A DNA stretch of 29,939 bases from a virus: IMG/VR virus record IMGVR_UViG_3300032331_001703, positions 1 to 29,939 of that record; one strand, 5' to 3'. Made by a program: the position numbers and the translations under genes. Numbering within the stretch: position 1 is the stretch's first letter; each line of letters opens with the position of its first letter. The notes under the pieces are model-generated. The model saw only the letters and a program-made list of their open reading frames with translations. It was not told where the DNA came from and searched no databases. Shown here in pieces: positions 24,289-29,939 of the stretch.

Positions 24289-24296
24289 TCTAAATA
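24289..24296 (+). promoter_or_regulatory. Late-promoter-like TCTAAATA, plus strand, before gp4
   Basis: TCTAAATA lies 26 nt before the gp4 ATG at 24323, in a 34-bp gap between two divergent late genes. The same octamer occurs before gp48 (25315-25322) and on the other strand of this gap. Confidence 0.65.
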
Positions 24297-24315
24297 CTCT
24301 TAAGGTCTTATATTA

Positions 24316-24323
24316 TATTTAGA
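24316..24323 (-). promoter_or_regulatory. Late-promoter-like TCTAAATA, minus strand, before the tube-fold gene
   Basis: The minus strand reads TCTAAATA 27 nt before the ATG at 24288. It is almost a mirror of the octamer at 24289-24296: same sequence, same spacing to its own gene. Its last base overlaps the gp4 start codon. Confidence 0.65.
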
Positions 24324-24760
24324 TGTCGTATAAAGGAAAATATCAACCAGATAATCCTAAAAAATACAAAGGTGATCCAAATAATATTATATACAGATCC
24401 TTATGGGAACGCAAATTCATGAAATATTGTGATCTTAATGAAAATATTCTTGAATGGGGAAGTGAAATTTTTGGATTGTCTTACAGATCACCCATCGACA
24501 ACAGAATACACAAATATTTTCCTGATTTTTATATCAAAGTAAGAGAAAGTAATGGTGAAATTAAAAAATGTATCATCGAAATTAAACCTAAGAAACAAAC
24601 AGTGGAACCAATCCCACAAAAAAGAAAGACGAAAGGATATATCTATGAAGTTTATGAGTATGCAAAGAATCAAGCAAAATGGAAGGCTGCGGAAGAGTTT
24701 TGTAAAGATCGGCAATGGGAGTTTAAGGTGCTCACTGAAAGCGAATTGGGGATTAAGTAA
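24323..24760 (+). CDS. gp4: Head completion protein gp4 (TnsA-like nuclease fold)
   Basis: A 145-residue protein with a TnsA/PD-(D/E)XK-like arrangement: RSLWERKFMKYCD (Glu29), HKYFPDFYIK (Asp68), and KCIIEIKPKKQT (Glu86, Lys88). These match the head completion protein gp4/gp50 of T4-like phages, which acts at the head-tail junction after packaging, when the tail joins. Near the C-terminus, AKWKAAEEFCKDRQWEFKVL follows the family pattern. The nuclease residues look intact, though a nuclease role for gp4 is not established. Its stop overlaps the next gene's ATG (TAATG). A late-promoter-like octamer is 26 nt upstream. Length is close to T4 gp4 (150 residues). Confidence 0.85.
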   Translation: MSYKGKYQPDNPKKYKGDPNNIIYRSLWERKFMKYCDLNENILEWGSEIFGLSYRSPIDNRIHKYFPDFYIKVRESNGEIKKCIIEIKPKKQTVEPIPQKRKTKGYIYEVYEYAKNQAKWKAAEEFCKDRQWEFKVLTESELGIK

Positions 24761-25314
24761 TGGCACTTACTGGGTACGAAAAATCATTAGAACAATATAG
24801 TAAAAATGAGTTAGTTGAAATTGCAAAAAAATATACAATATATTATAAAACAGATTCTGGGGAAGGATCTACTAGCAATTATGACAAATTAACAAAGGAA
24901 AAATTAATATCGATTATAAAGTCTGATAGGGATTATCAAAATTCTGCTCCACCAACTAAAAAATTGAGCAGGGTTGAAATGATGATGCAAAGAATTTCAC
25001 AAGCAACTGATAGTCCAGATGAAATTATGGCAGTTATTCAAGAAGTTTTTGATGATACTGAACAATATCCAAGACCAGGAAATATATACACCTTTGTATA
25101 TACGGCAATCACTCCAAGAATTCTTTATGATCAACATCCACTATTAATGGTTGAATCAGTCAATCTTTCTGGATTTAAAGGATTTAATGTTCATTGGCCA
25201 GATCATAGAAATTATCTTTGGGAAAATGTTACTGGAGTTTTTCATAGGGTTCAAAAAGGTGAAGAATTTGATTATCTTCATGATGTACCATATAGAAAAA
25301 TATTGCCAACATAG
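24760..25314 (+). CDS. Unknown virion-cluster protein, SAP-like N-terminus and SH3-like C-terminus
   Basis: A 184-residue protein. Residues about 5-55 form a helix-loop-helix with YSKNELVEIAKKYTIYY and LTKEKLISIIKSD, like small SAP or HeH helical modules that bind nucleic acid or act as docking units. A linker with KKLSRVEMMMQRIS follows. The C-terminal half (about 108-184) is beta-rich with an SH3-like look: RPGNIYTFVYTAITPRILYD, HPLLMVESVN and GFKGFNVHWPDHRNYLWENV. It lies between gp4 and gp48, where related cyanophages carry an unnamed protein. It is not T4 gp3 by recognition. Its position suggests a role in head-tail joining or baseplate assembly; function is unknown. Confidence 0.7.
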   Translation: MALTGYEKSLEQYSKNELVEIAKKYTIYYKTDSGEGSTSNYDKLTKEKLISIIKSDRDYQNSAPPTKKLSRVEMMMQRISQATDSPDEIMAVIQEVFDDTEQYPRPGNIYTFVYTAITPRILYDQHPLLMVESVNLSGFKGFNVHWPDHRNYLWENVTGVFHRVQKGEEFDYLHDVPYRKILPT

Positions 25315-25322
25315 TCTAAATA
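25315..25322 (+). promoter_or_regulatory. Late-promoter-like TCTAAATA before gp48
   Basis: TCTAAATA starts one base after the stop of the preceding gene and lies 14 nt before the gp48 ATG at 25337. It is identical to the octamers at 24289-24296 and 24316-24323. It fills the only gap in the plus-strand block. Confidence 0.6.
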
Positions 25323-25336
25323 GTTAGAAAAGATAA

Positions 25337-26224
25337 ATGGCACTCAAAGGATCTTATAGATATCCATTAAAAAAAATAGACAAATTGGATGATTATTTTG
25401 AGATTCTTGTCGTCAAATATTCTGCTCCAGGTTTGGAGATAAGTGATAACCCAAATATACTTCAAAGAACTTCTACAGAAGCACTAGATGATAGTGGTAG
25501 TTTGAAAGATCCATTGTATCAAATTCTTCTTCCCATGCCACAAGGAATTTCTGATACTAACATGGTTAAATGGGGAGAAGATAGTATAAATCCTTTAGAA
25601 GCTGCTGGAGTTGGTGCGGCGACAGAGGCTATGCAAGGAAAACCAGTAGAGGCTCTTAAAAATTTATTGAATGCTGGAAAATCAGTTCTTACAGGTGGAA
25701 ATGGGCAGGATTTGGCACTTAGTTATATGTCTGCAAAAGCAGTTGGAACTCTTGGTGGAAATGTGACTGCGGAAGGAGTTCTCGCAAGAACTTCTGGTCA
25801 GGTTCTTAATCCAAATATGGAACTGTTGTTTCAAGGAGTGCAATTAAGATCTTTTAATTTTTCATTCAATCTTGCACCAAGAGAAGAAAAAGAAGCAATG
25901 ATGGTTAAAAATATTATAAGAACATTTAAAACCTCAATGGCTGCCAAAACCTCAAGTGGTGCTGGTGCTGGACTCTTCATCAGTTCTCCTGAAATATTTC
26001 AATTGACCTATAAATCGGGAAATAAAAAACATCCATTTCTACATTCATTCAAACCATGTGCATTGGTAAGTATGGGAGTTGATTATACTGGATCTGGTGT
26101 TTATGCAACTTATGAGGATGCAACACCAGTTCATATGAAACTTACACTCTCATTCCAAGAACTGAATCCAATTTACTTTGACGATTATGATAAGATTCCT
26201 TTAACAGATGGAGTTGGATACTAA
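25337..26224 (+). CDS. gp48: Baseplate tail-tube cap gp48
   Basis: A 295-residue protein that resembles T4-type gp48, the protein that caps the baseplate and starts tail-tube growth. Recognised stretches are YRYPLKKIDKLDDYFEILVV, GQVLNPNMELLFQGVQLRSF, then NFSFNLAPREEKEAMMVKNI and LKLTLSFQELNPIYFDDYD. The last has the tube-fold ending shared with gp19 and gp54. An Ala/Gly-rich middle segment (about 85-160) may be an inserted loop. It is shorter than T4 gp48 (364 residues). Its stop overlaps the gp53 start by one base. It probably forms a hexameric ring atop the hub. Confidence 0.85.
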   Translation: MALKGSYRYPLKKIDKLDDYFEILVVKYSAPGLEISDNPNILQRTSTEALDDSGSLKDPLYQILLPMPQGISDTNMVKWGEDSINPLEAAGVGAATEAMQGKPVEALKNLLNAGKSVLTGGNGQDLALSYMSAKAVGTLGGNVTAEGVLARTSGQVLNPNMELLFQGVQLRSFNFSFNLAPREEKEAMMVKNIIRTFKTSMAAKTSSGAGAGLFISSPEIFQLTYKSGNKKHPFLHSFKPCALVSMGVDYTGSGVYATYEDATPVHMKLTLSFQELNPIYFDDYDKIPLTDGVGY

Positions 26225-26877
26225 TGGGATACTTCAGAGAATTACCAGATTTAGAATATCAATCACCTTTTGCCGACAGAGTATCTTCTGATGCTTATGT
26301 TCGTGCAAAAAATTTATTTCGTAGAGTTAAACTTCGTGATGATCTTCAGAATGTTTTTACTCTTTTTAATAAGTATCAAATTCAAGATGGCGCTCGTCCA
26401 GATACTGTGGCAGAAGAACTTTATGGTAGAGCAGATCTTGATTGGGTTGTAATTTTAACTGCAGGAATTGTCAATATTAGAAATGAGTGGCCTTTATCAG
26501 ATAGAGATGTTTATAATTATGCTGAAGAAATTTATGGAACTCAATTAAATGCTTTACATCATTATGAAACTAAAGAAGTTAAGGATTCACAAGGTCGTTT
26601 AATTCTTCCTGCTGGTAAAGTTGTGGATTATAATTTTACAATTCCAGATCCAAATATTCCAACTCAAAATATTACTCCTGCGCCAGTTGTTGGCATTAGT
26701 AATTATGAGTATGAGGTTAGAAAAAATAACGAAAAAAGAGCAATTTATATACTCAAAAAGAATTATTTACAACAATACCTAAATGATATGAGAAAGATTA
26801 TGTATTACGACAAATCTTCACAGTATGTTGATAAGACCTTAATCCGTACTGAGAATACTAGAGTCACTATACCATAA
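26224..26877 (+). CDS. gp53: Baseplate wedge subunit gp53
   Basis: A 217-residue protein resembling gp53, which clamps neighbouring wedges together around the hub. Diagnostic stretches are NLFRRVKLRDDLQNVFTLFN, RPDTVAEELYGRADLDWVVI and VNIRNEWPLSDRDVYNYAEE. The middle holds a LysM-like feature (DTVAEELYGRADLDWVVILT), as in T4 gp53. It is close to T4 gp53 in length (196 residues). It is the last gene of the plus-strand block; the DNA then meets gp32 head-on across a 30-bp gap containing the gp32 terminator. Confidence 0.87.
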   Translation: MGYFRELPDLEYQSPFADRVSSDAYVRAKNLFRRVKLRDDLQNVFTLFNKYQIQDGARPDTVAEELYGRADLDWVVILTAGIVNIRNEWPLSDRDVYNYAEEIYGTQLNALHHYETKEVKDSQGRLILPAGKVVDYNFTIPDPNIPTQNITPAPVVGISNYEYEVRKNNEKRAIYILKKNYLQQYLNDMRKIMYYDKSSQYVDKTLIRTENTRVTIP

Positions 26878-26899
26878 AAAAGGGGAGGTTTCCCTCCCC
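26876..26899 (-). terminator. Rho-independent terminator after gp32
   Basis: GGGGAGG (26882-26888), loop TTTC, CCTCCCC (26893-26899) form a 7-bp GC stem. On the minus strand the stem is followed by TTTTTT (26881-26876). This fits termination of gp32 transcripts. Read on the plus strand, the stem is followed by gttcttatta, a poor T-tract, so it is less suited to ending gp53 transcription. Confidence 0.85.
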
Positions 26900-26907
26900 C
26901 GTTCTTA

Positions 26908-27822
26908 TTATTCAGCAAGTTTTGCAAAATAAGAAAGAGTATCATCTTCATCTTCATCATAGGAAGAAGACTTGGAAGAACTCAGATTACTCAGTTCGGT
27001 GCGAAGATCTTCATCAAGGTCACGAACTGGACCACGAGAAGTTTCTTCCTCATCAGCAACCTCAGGATCTTGACGACGAGCAACTTTGTTACCCAGAACA
27101 TAATCAAGACGCTTCTTCAGTTCATCATAAGACTTGAACTGATCGGGAGCAACAAGTTCTGCAAGAGAATACTGCTTCTTCCACACTGCTTCCATCTCTT
27201 CATCATCATCCAGAAGAGCACCTTGTGCGGCAAACTCACTGGAATCATAGTTACGATAACCAGCAACATTCTTTGCCTTCAGTTTGAAGTTGGCACCCTG
27301 CCAGAAGTCAAACGGATCGATAGGAGTCTCATCCTCAAACTCAGGTTGCATTGCGGCAGTAATCTTATCAAAGATTTTCTTACCGAACTTATAGAGGAAG
27401 ACTTTACCTTCGTTGGAAGGATTAGCAGGGTCTTTGACCACATAGATGTTGCTCACATAAGTCAGTTTGCGCTTCTGCTTACGCGCAACTTCTTTACCAG
27501 CATCAGTACCGTTATTCCACAGTTCAGAGTTCAGTTCTGATACAGGGTCTTTCTGATTGAGAGTAGTAAGAGAATTTTCAATATACCAACCACCAGAACC
27601 CTGGAATGCGTGGGAGTACAGTTTCACAAACGGTAGATCTTCACCGTTAGGAGCAGGGAGGAAACGAATGACGGCATAACCATTGCCGCTCTTATCACAT
27701 TCAAGTTTCCATACACGATCATCACCAGATGATGTATTGTTATTCATTTTTTCAACTTCTTTGACCAGTTTTGCGGTCAGAGAACCAAGTTTAGATTGTT
27801 TCTTAAGATCAGAAAAAGACAT
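26908..27822 (-). CDS. gp32: Single-stranded DNA-binding protein gp32
   Basis: A 304-residue T4-type gp32, which coats single-stranded DNA in replication, recombination and repair. The N-terminal cooperativity region starts MSFSDLKKQSKLGSLTAKLV. The core has YAVIRFLPAPNGEDLPFVKL, SHAFQGSGGWYIEN, SNIYVVKDPANPSNEGKVFL and YKFGKKIFDKITAAM. The C-terminal tail is acidic (DEDEDDTLSYFAKLAE), as required for partner contacts. The zinc-ligand cysteines of T4 gp32 are not present: after WYIEN the sequence reads SLTTLNQKDPVSELN. Only one Cys is visible, near residue 42. It has its own sigma70 promoter and a hairpin terminator, so it can be expressed in high amount independently. Length is about the same as T4 gp32 (301). 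Confidence 0.95.
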   Translation of the reverse strand: MSFSDLKKQSKLGSLTAKLVKEVEKMNNNTSSGDDRVWKLECDKSGNGYAVIRFLPAPNGEDLPFVKLYSHAFQGSGGWYIENSLTTLNQKDPVSELNSELWNNGTDAGKEVARKQKRKLTYVSNIYVVKDPANPSNEGKVFLYKFGKKIFDKITAAMQPEFEDETPIDPFDFWQGANFKLKAKNVAGYRNYDSSEFAAQGALLDDDEEMEAVWKKQYSLAELVAPDQFKSYDELKKRLDYVLGNKVARRQDPEVADEEETSRGPVRDLDEDLRTELSNLSSSKSSSYDEDEDDTLSYFAKLAE

Positions 27823-27859
27823 TTGGATTTGTTGGGTAAATTGGATGTTTTGGATTTAC
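27823..27859 (-). promoter_or_regulatory. A/C-rich gp32 leader with four CCAA/CCCAA repeats
   Basis: From the expected transcript start to the ATG, the minus strand is nearly free of G and carries ATCCAAAACATCCAA, then ACCCAAC and AATCCAA directly before the ATG. No Shine-Dalgarno sequence is visible. T4 gp32 represses its own mRNA by binding an unstructured leader; this leader would suit that role, but the mechanism here is inferred. Confidence 0.45.
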
Positions 27860-27865
27860 TTAGAT

Positions 27866-27894
27866 ATTATAACAAAAATAATATTATTTGTCAA
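27866..27894 (-). promoter_or_regulatory. Perfect sigma70 consensus promoter for gp32
   Basis: The minus strand reads TTGACA (27889-27894), 17 nt, TATAAT (27866-27871): both boxes perfect and ideal spacing. The -35 box lies in the last codons of the DUF1825 gene. It would give a leader of about 37 nt. T4 uses a MotA-dependent middle promoter here; this phage seems to use the host sigma factor alone. Confidence 0.88.
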
Positions 27895-28216
27895 TAAATT
27901 GTTTGAGAGATTCAATCGTTTTATTCATACTATTGAAAAGCAAATTCATATCTGTGTCGGGAGGGAATCCCATAATTGCCACAGATTTACGCAGATTCTC
28001 TTTCATCTCAATCGCTTGTGGATCATCAGAAAGAGAAAGTCTTGTGTACATAATGCGTTGCTTTTCTAATAGCAAAGTCATTTTTTCAATATGTTCCAGT
28101 TTATCTTCACGATTCATTGAACCAAAAGTAAGAATACTTCCATAAATGAACTTTTGAAGTTCATTTATTTCTTCAAGTTCTTCTCTAATTAGTTCAGAGT
28201 CAAAGAATTTACTCAT
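27884..28216 (-). CDS. DUF1825 family protein
   Basis: A 110-residue protein matching DUF1825, a family found in cyanobacteria and their myoviruses. It has FFDSELIREELEEINELQKF, then MNREDKLEHIEKMTLLLEKQ, RIMYTRLSLSDDPQAIEMKE, and DMNLLFNSMNKTIESLKQF. It is predicted to be all helical and soluble, with no known function. Its start overlaps the gp59 stop by 8 bases and its end contains the gp32 promoter. The place between gp59 and gp32, both single-strand DNA replication factors, hints at a role in replication or in modulating host metabolism at that stage. This is inference. Confidence 0.85.
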   Translation of the reverse strand: MSKFFDSELIREELEEINELQKFIYGSILTFGSMNREDKLEHIEKMTLLLEKQRIMYTRLSLSDDPQAIEMKENLRKSVAIMGFPPDTDMNLLFNSMNKTIESLKQFIDK

Positions 28217-28796
28217 TTACAATTTCCCGCAGAAGTTTTTTATATTGGAACACATCGATATTTAGAAATGGTTTATACTTTTTGATTTTTAAACTTACGG
28301 TTTCCCACACTGGGTCCAGAAGTTTCTTATCAAACACATTCCCGAACTGGAATATTATATCATAAATCACCAGAACTTCAGGAGAAATCTTTCCTCCTAG
28401 AAATTTTTTTAGAACTGGTGGATGACCTTTCGAACAATTGAACGCATCTTCTAATTTTGTTTCCAAGAGTAATTGTTCCGATTGTTCTTTGAACAAGTAA
28501 GTCAAACTCTGCTGTCGTTTCATCCACTCTGTGTATGTTCTTTCTCCAGAATTGATAATTTCGCCAATCCATATATTCTGTGGGTTGTCTGTGGCAACAA
28601 AATTTGATACAAGAAAATCTACGATTTCTTTATCAGAATATTTTCTTGAGGATTTTTCGAAAAAATATTTATCTTTGCGTTTGTTGAAGGAAGTCAGAGT
28701 TGCTCTTGTTTTTTTATATTTAAAGTAATCATATTTGGGATTGGTGAAATGATTCTTAATTCCCAAATATGCTTGATAAGTTTCAAATGGAGACAT
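28209..28796 (-). CDS. gp59: Helicase loader gp59
   Basis: A 195-residue protein resembling T4 gp59, which binds fork DNA and gp32 and loads the gp41 helicase. Recognised stretches are MSPFETYQAYLGIKNHFTNP, KRKDKYFFEKSSRKYSDKE, IVDFLVSNFVATDNPQNIWI and VWETVSLKIKKYKPFLNID. The start is taken at the ATG at 28796, which yields the usual gp59 length; a longer reading to a GTG at 28889 would overlap the upstream gene by 77 bases and add a non-family N-terminus. A purine-rich GGAGGAAAG lies about 20 nt upstream, further than usual. Next to DUF1825 and gp32, its natural partner. Confidence 0.88.
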   Translation of the reverse strand: MSPFETYQAYLGIKNHFTNPKYDYFKYKKTRATLTSFNKRKDKYFFEKSSRKYSDKEIVDFLVSNFVATDNPQNIWIGEIINSGERTYTEWMKRQQSLTYLFKEQSEQLLLETKLEDAFNCSKGHPPVLKKFLGGKISPEVLVIYDIIFQFGNVFDKKLLDPVWETVSLKIKKYKPFLNIDVFQYKKLLREIVNE

Positions 28797-28812
28797 AATT
28801 AATAATAAAGAT

Positions 28813-29457
28813 TTACTTTCCTCCGTATGTCTTATATCTTGATTTTTCAGTATCATTCCATTTTTTAGTAACGAAGTCTTTACCAACACCAGTTCCCTCT
28901 ACACCTTTTAATTTGGAAAGAACTCTTAGTCCAGATGGAAGTGCTGTTGGAGTCGGTGTTGCTGCTATTTTTGGTTTAATTTCAGATTTTGAGGGTCTAC
29001 TGCCCGAATCATAAGAAGCATATCTAGCAGGATGGACACCATCTCTTCCTGGTTTGAATCCACCTCTAAAATTAGCACCATAACTTGATGAAAGGGATGC
29101 TAATCTAGCATTTTCTTTATCATAACGACCTTGAGCAGCACCAAGAACATTTACTTTAGCACCAGACTTTTGGAGAAGAGCGAGTTGTCTCTCAATACTT
29201 TTAAAATCACTTGGGTTGTTACTTACACCAGTTGATACATTGATAGTTTGTCCTTTAAATTTATTTGGATTATCTTTCATATCTCTCTCAAGATATCCAA
29301 GAACTTCTGAAGGACTTGCTCCAACTCTTCTAGATCCTGGAGATTTTCCACCATACCCAACAGCAATACTATCCCCATAATAATATTCTTTCAAATCACC
29401 AGCAAGGGATGCTGAGGCAAGTGAAGAGGCAAGTAAAAACTGTCCGAAAGTTTTCAT
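28813..29457 (-). CDS. Secreted SGNH-type hydrolase
   Basis: A 214-residue protein with a Sec signal peptide (MKTFGQFLLASSLASASLA, likely cut after residue 19). The mature part has SGNH hydrolase blocks: YYGDSIAVGYG (nucleophile Ser30), VSTGVSNNP (Gly77, Asn80) and GRDGVHPARY (Asp139, His142). SGNH enzymes are esterases or lipases. The C-terminal 60 residues (PTPTALPSGLRVLSKLKG onward) are a Pro/Lys-rich, lectin-free extension. The start at 29457 gives the best signal peptide; an ATG at 29472 is possible but lies very close to the promoter. A late promoter (29481-29488) is directly upstream, so it is made late although it sits among replication genes. Likely role: removal of acyl groups from the host envelope, or help in lysis. 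The substrate is unknown. Confidence 0.75.
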   Translation of the reverse strand: MKTFGQFLLASSLASASLAGDLKEYYYGDSIAVGYGGKSPGSRRVGASPSEVLGYLERDMKDNPNKFKGQTINVSTGVSNNPSDFKSIERQLALLQKSGAKVNVLGAAQGRYDKENARLASLSSSYGANFRGGFKPGRDGVHPARYASYDSGSRPSKSEIKPKIAATPTPTALPSGLRVLSKLKGVEGTGVGKDFVTKKWNDTEKSRYKTYGGK

Positions 29458-29480
29458 TAACTTACTTATCATTGTAAAAT

Positions 29481-29488
29481 TATTTATC
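29481..29488 (-). promoter_or_regulatory. Late promoter GATAAATA before the SGNH hydrolase
   Basis: The minus strand reads GATAAATA, matching NATAAATA, in the 31-bp gap between gp33 (stop at 29489) and the hydrolase start at 29457. Transcription would begin around 29474, which leaves room for a leader only if the ATG at 29457 is used. Confidence 0.65.
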
Positions 29489-29749
29489 TCAAAGGGGAAG
29501 TTTTGCTCTCGAAGTTTTCTTCATAAAGTTAAGATTGATAGCATCATACTTTAATCTTTCTTTAAGTGGTTTTGATACAAGTTTTGTAATCGAATCCACT
29601 TCAATATTATTCATTTCACAATAGTGAACGATTGCATCAATATAATTACATTTTTCTTCCGCAACAATTTTCTCTACTTCCAGTGCAAACTTGGAAGGAG
29701 TTAGAAACTTATCCTCTATTGCTTGTTCTAATTCTTTACTTGGTTCCAT
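29489..29749 (-). CDS. gp33: Late transcription coactivator gp33
   Basis: An 86-residue protein recognised as cyanophage gp33, which links RNA polymerase with the sliding clamp at late promoters. The core is FLTPSKFALEVEKIVAEE, CNYIDAIVHYCEMNNIEVD, TKLVSKPLKERLKYDAINLN, ending RAKLPL. The start is taken at the ATG at 29749, since the longer reading from a GTG at 29854 overlaps the upstream nuclease by 119 bases with low-complexity sequence. The remaining overlap is 14 bases. The hydrophobic clamp-binding C-terminal motif of T4 gp33 is not evident. Its presence fits the late octamers seen in the window. Confidence 0.75.
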   Translation of the reverse strand: MEPSKELEQAIEDKFLTPSKFALEVEKIVAEEKCNYIDAIVHYCEMNNIEVDSITKLVSKPLKERLKYDAINLNFMKKTSRAKLPL

Positions 29750-29939
29750 AGAGTTCCAGTTTATCTCTAACAAATGTTCTAATATATTCGGAGAGTAATT
29801 TGATGTACTTTCCTTTGTCGTATTCTTCATAAACAACACATTCTCCATTTTCACATGCCATGATAATGACTAATTTCTTTACCATTATACCAGTAATTTC
29901 GTATAACATACAACCATATGCCATACACTGAACAAAATA
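29736..29939 (-). CDS. C-terminus of a PD-(D/E)XK-type phage exonuclease, N-terminus beyond window
   Basis: The reading frame is open to the right window edge and ends at 29736. The visible 67 residues begin YFVQCMAYGCMLYEITGIM and continue VKKLVIIMACENGECVVYEE, then KYIKLLSEYIRTFVRDKLE. QCMAY is the QxxxY motif near the C-terminus of RecB/Cas4-like PD-(D/E)XK nucleases, and the following IIMACENGECVVYEE strand pair matches the family ending. The catalytic Asp, Glu and Lys lie outside the window. It is followed by gp33 with a 14-base overlap. An ATG at 29924 is internal and should not be taken as the start. Confidence 0.65.
   Translation of the reverse strand, partial: YFVQCMAYGCMLYEITGIMVKKLVIIMACENGECVVYEEYDKGKYIKLLSEYIRTFVRDKLELYGTK

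Noticed and set aside
28797-28889. N-terminal extension of gp59 from a GTG at 28889
   Set aside because: It would overlap the SGNH hydrolase gene by 77 bases and adds residues not typical of gp59. The ATG at 28796 gives the family length.
29750-29854. N-terminal extension of gp33 from a GTG at 29854
   Set aside because: It overlaps the nuclease gene by more than 100 bases, and the extra residues do not look like gp33. The ATG at 29749 is preceded by a GGAACT element and fits better.
1-29939. tRNA genes, photosynthesis genes (psbA and others), integrase or insertion sequences
   Set aside because: Cyanophages often carry tRNAs and photosynthesis genes elsewhere, but no cloverleaf, psbA-like protein, integrase or terminal inverted repeats were seen here.

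Overview
The window reads as part of the genome of a T4-like marine cyanophage (cyanomyovirus infecting Synechococcus or Prochlorococcus). Three things point there: T4-type DNA replication and late-transcription genes (gp32, gp59, gp33), a full set of T4-type baseplate genes (gp4, gp48, gp53, gp26, gp51-like, gp27, gp5), and a DUF1825 gene, a family typical of cyanobacteria and their phages. The DNA is visibly AT-rich and tightly packed, with TAATG and ATGA start/stop overlaps and no gene-free stretch over 300 bases. I saw no tRNA, insertion sequence, CRISPR array or photosynthesis gene.

Layout. The right end (26.9-29.9 kb, minus strand) is a DNA-metabolism block: the C-terminus of a PD-(D/E)XK-type nuclease, gp33, a secreted SGNH-type hydrolase with its own late promoter, gp59, DUF1825 and gp32. 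A consensus sigma70 promoter precedes gp32 and a hairpin terminator follows it. A short plus-strand island (24.3-26.9 kb) carries gp4, an unknown protein, gp48 and gp53, converging on gp32. From 24.3 kb down to about 0.25 kb everything is minus strand: a tail-tube-fold protein, gp26, a 56-residue gp51-like protein, two tape-measure-like membrane-active proteins, gp27, gp5 (hub only), a separate beta-helical spike, and then a large host-recognition region.

The host-recognition region (0.25-15.1 kb) is the most unusual part. It encodes three proteins with collagen-like Gly-X-Gln repeats (2365, 553 and 1134 residues), a LamG-like lectin-fold protein, a protein with five tandem jelly-roll modules, a glycine-rich adhesin resembling polyglycine-helix tips, and a stand-alone S74 intramolecular-chaperone domain. 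A further minus-strand gene with its own sigma70 promoter runs off the left edge.

How the parts fit. The hub proteins gp27, gp5 and spike form the puncturing device. The gp5 here has no lysozyme domain; the wall-cutting role appears to have moved to the 612-residue tape-measure-like protein, which carries a SleB-like hydrolase domain and a LAS/M15-like metallopeptidase domain. Late genes are probably read from octamers of the type NATAAATA or NCTAAATA, which recur just upstream of late genes on both strands. Functions are assigned from sequence recognition alone; no database search was run.
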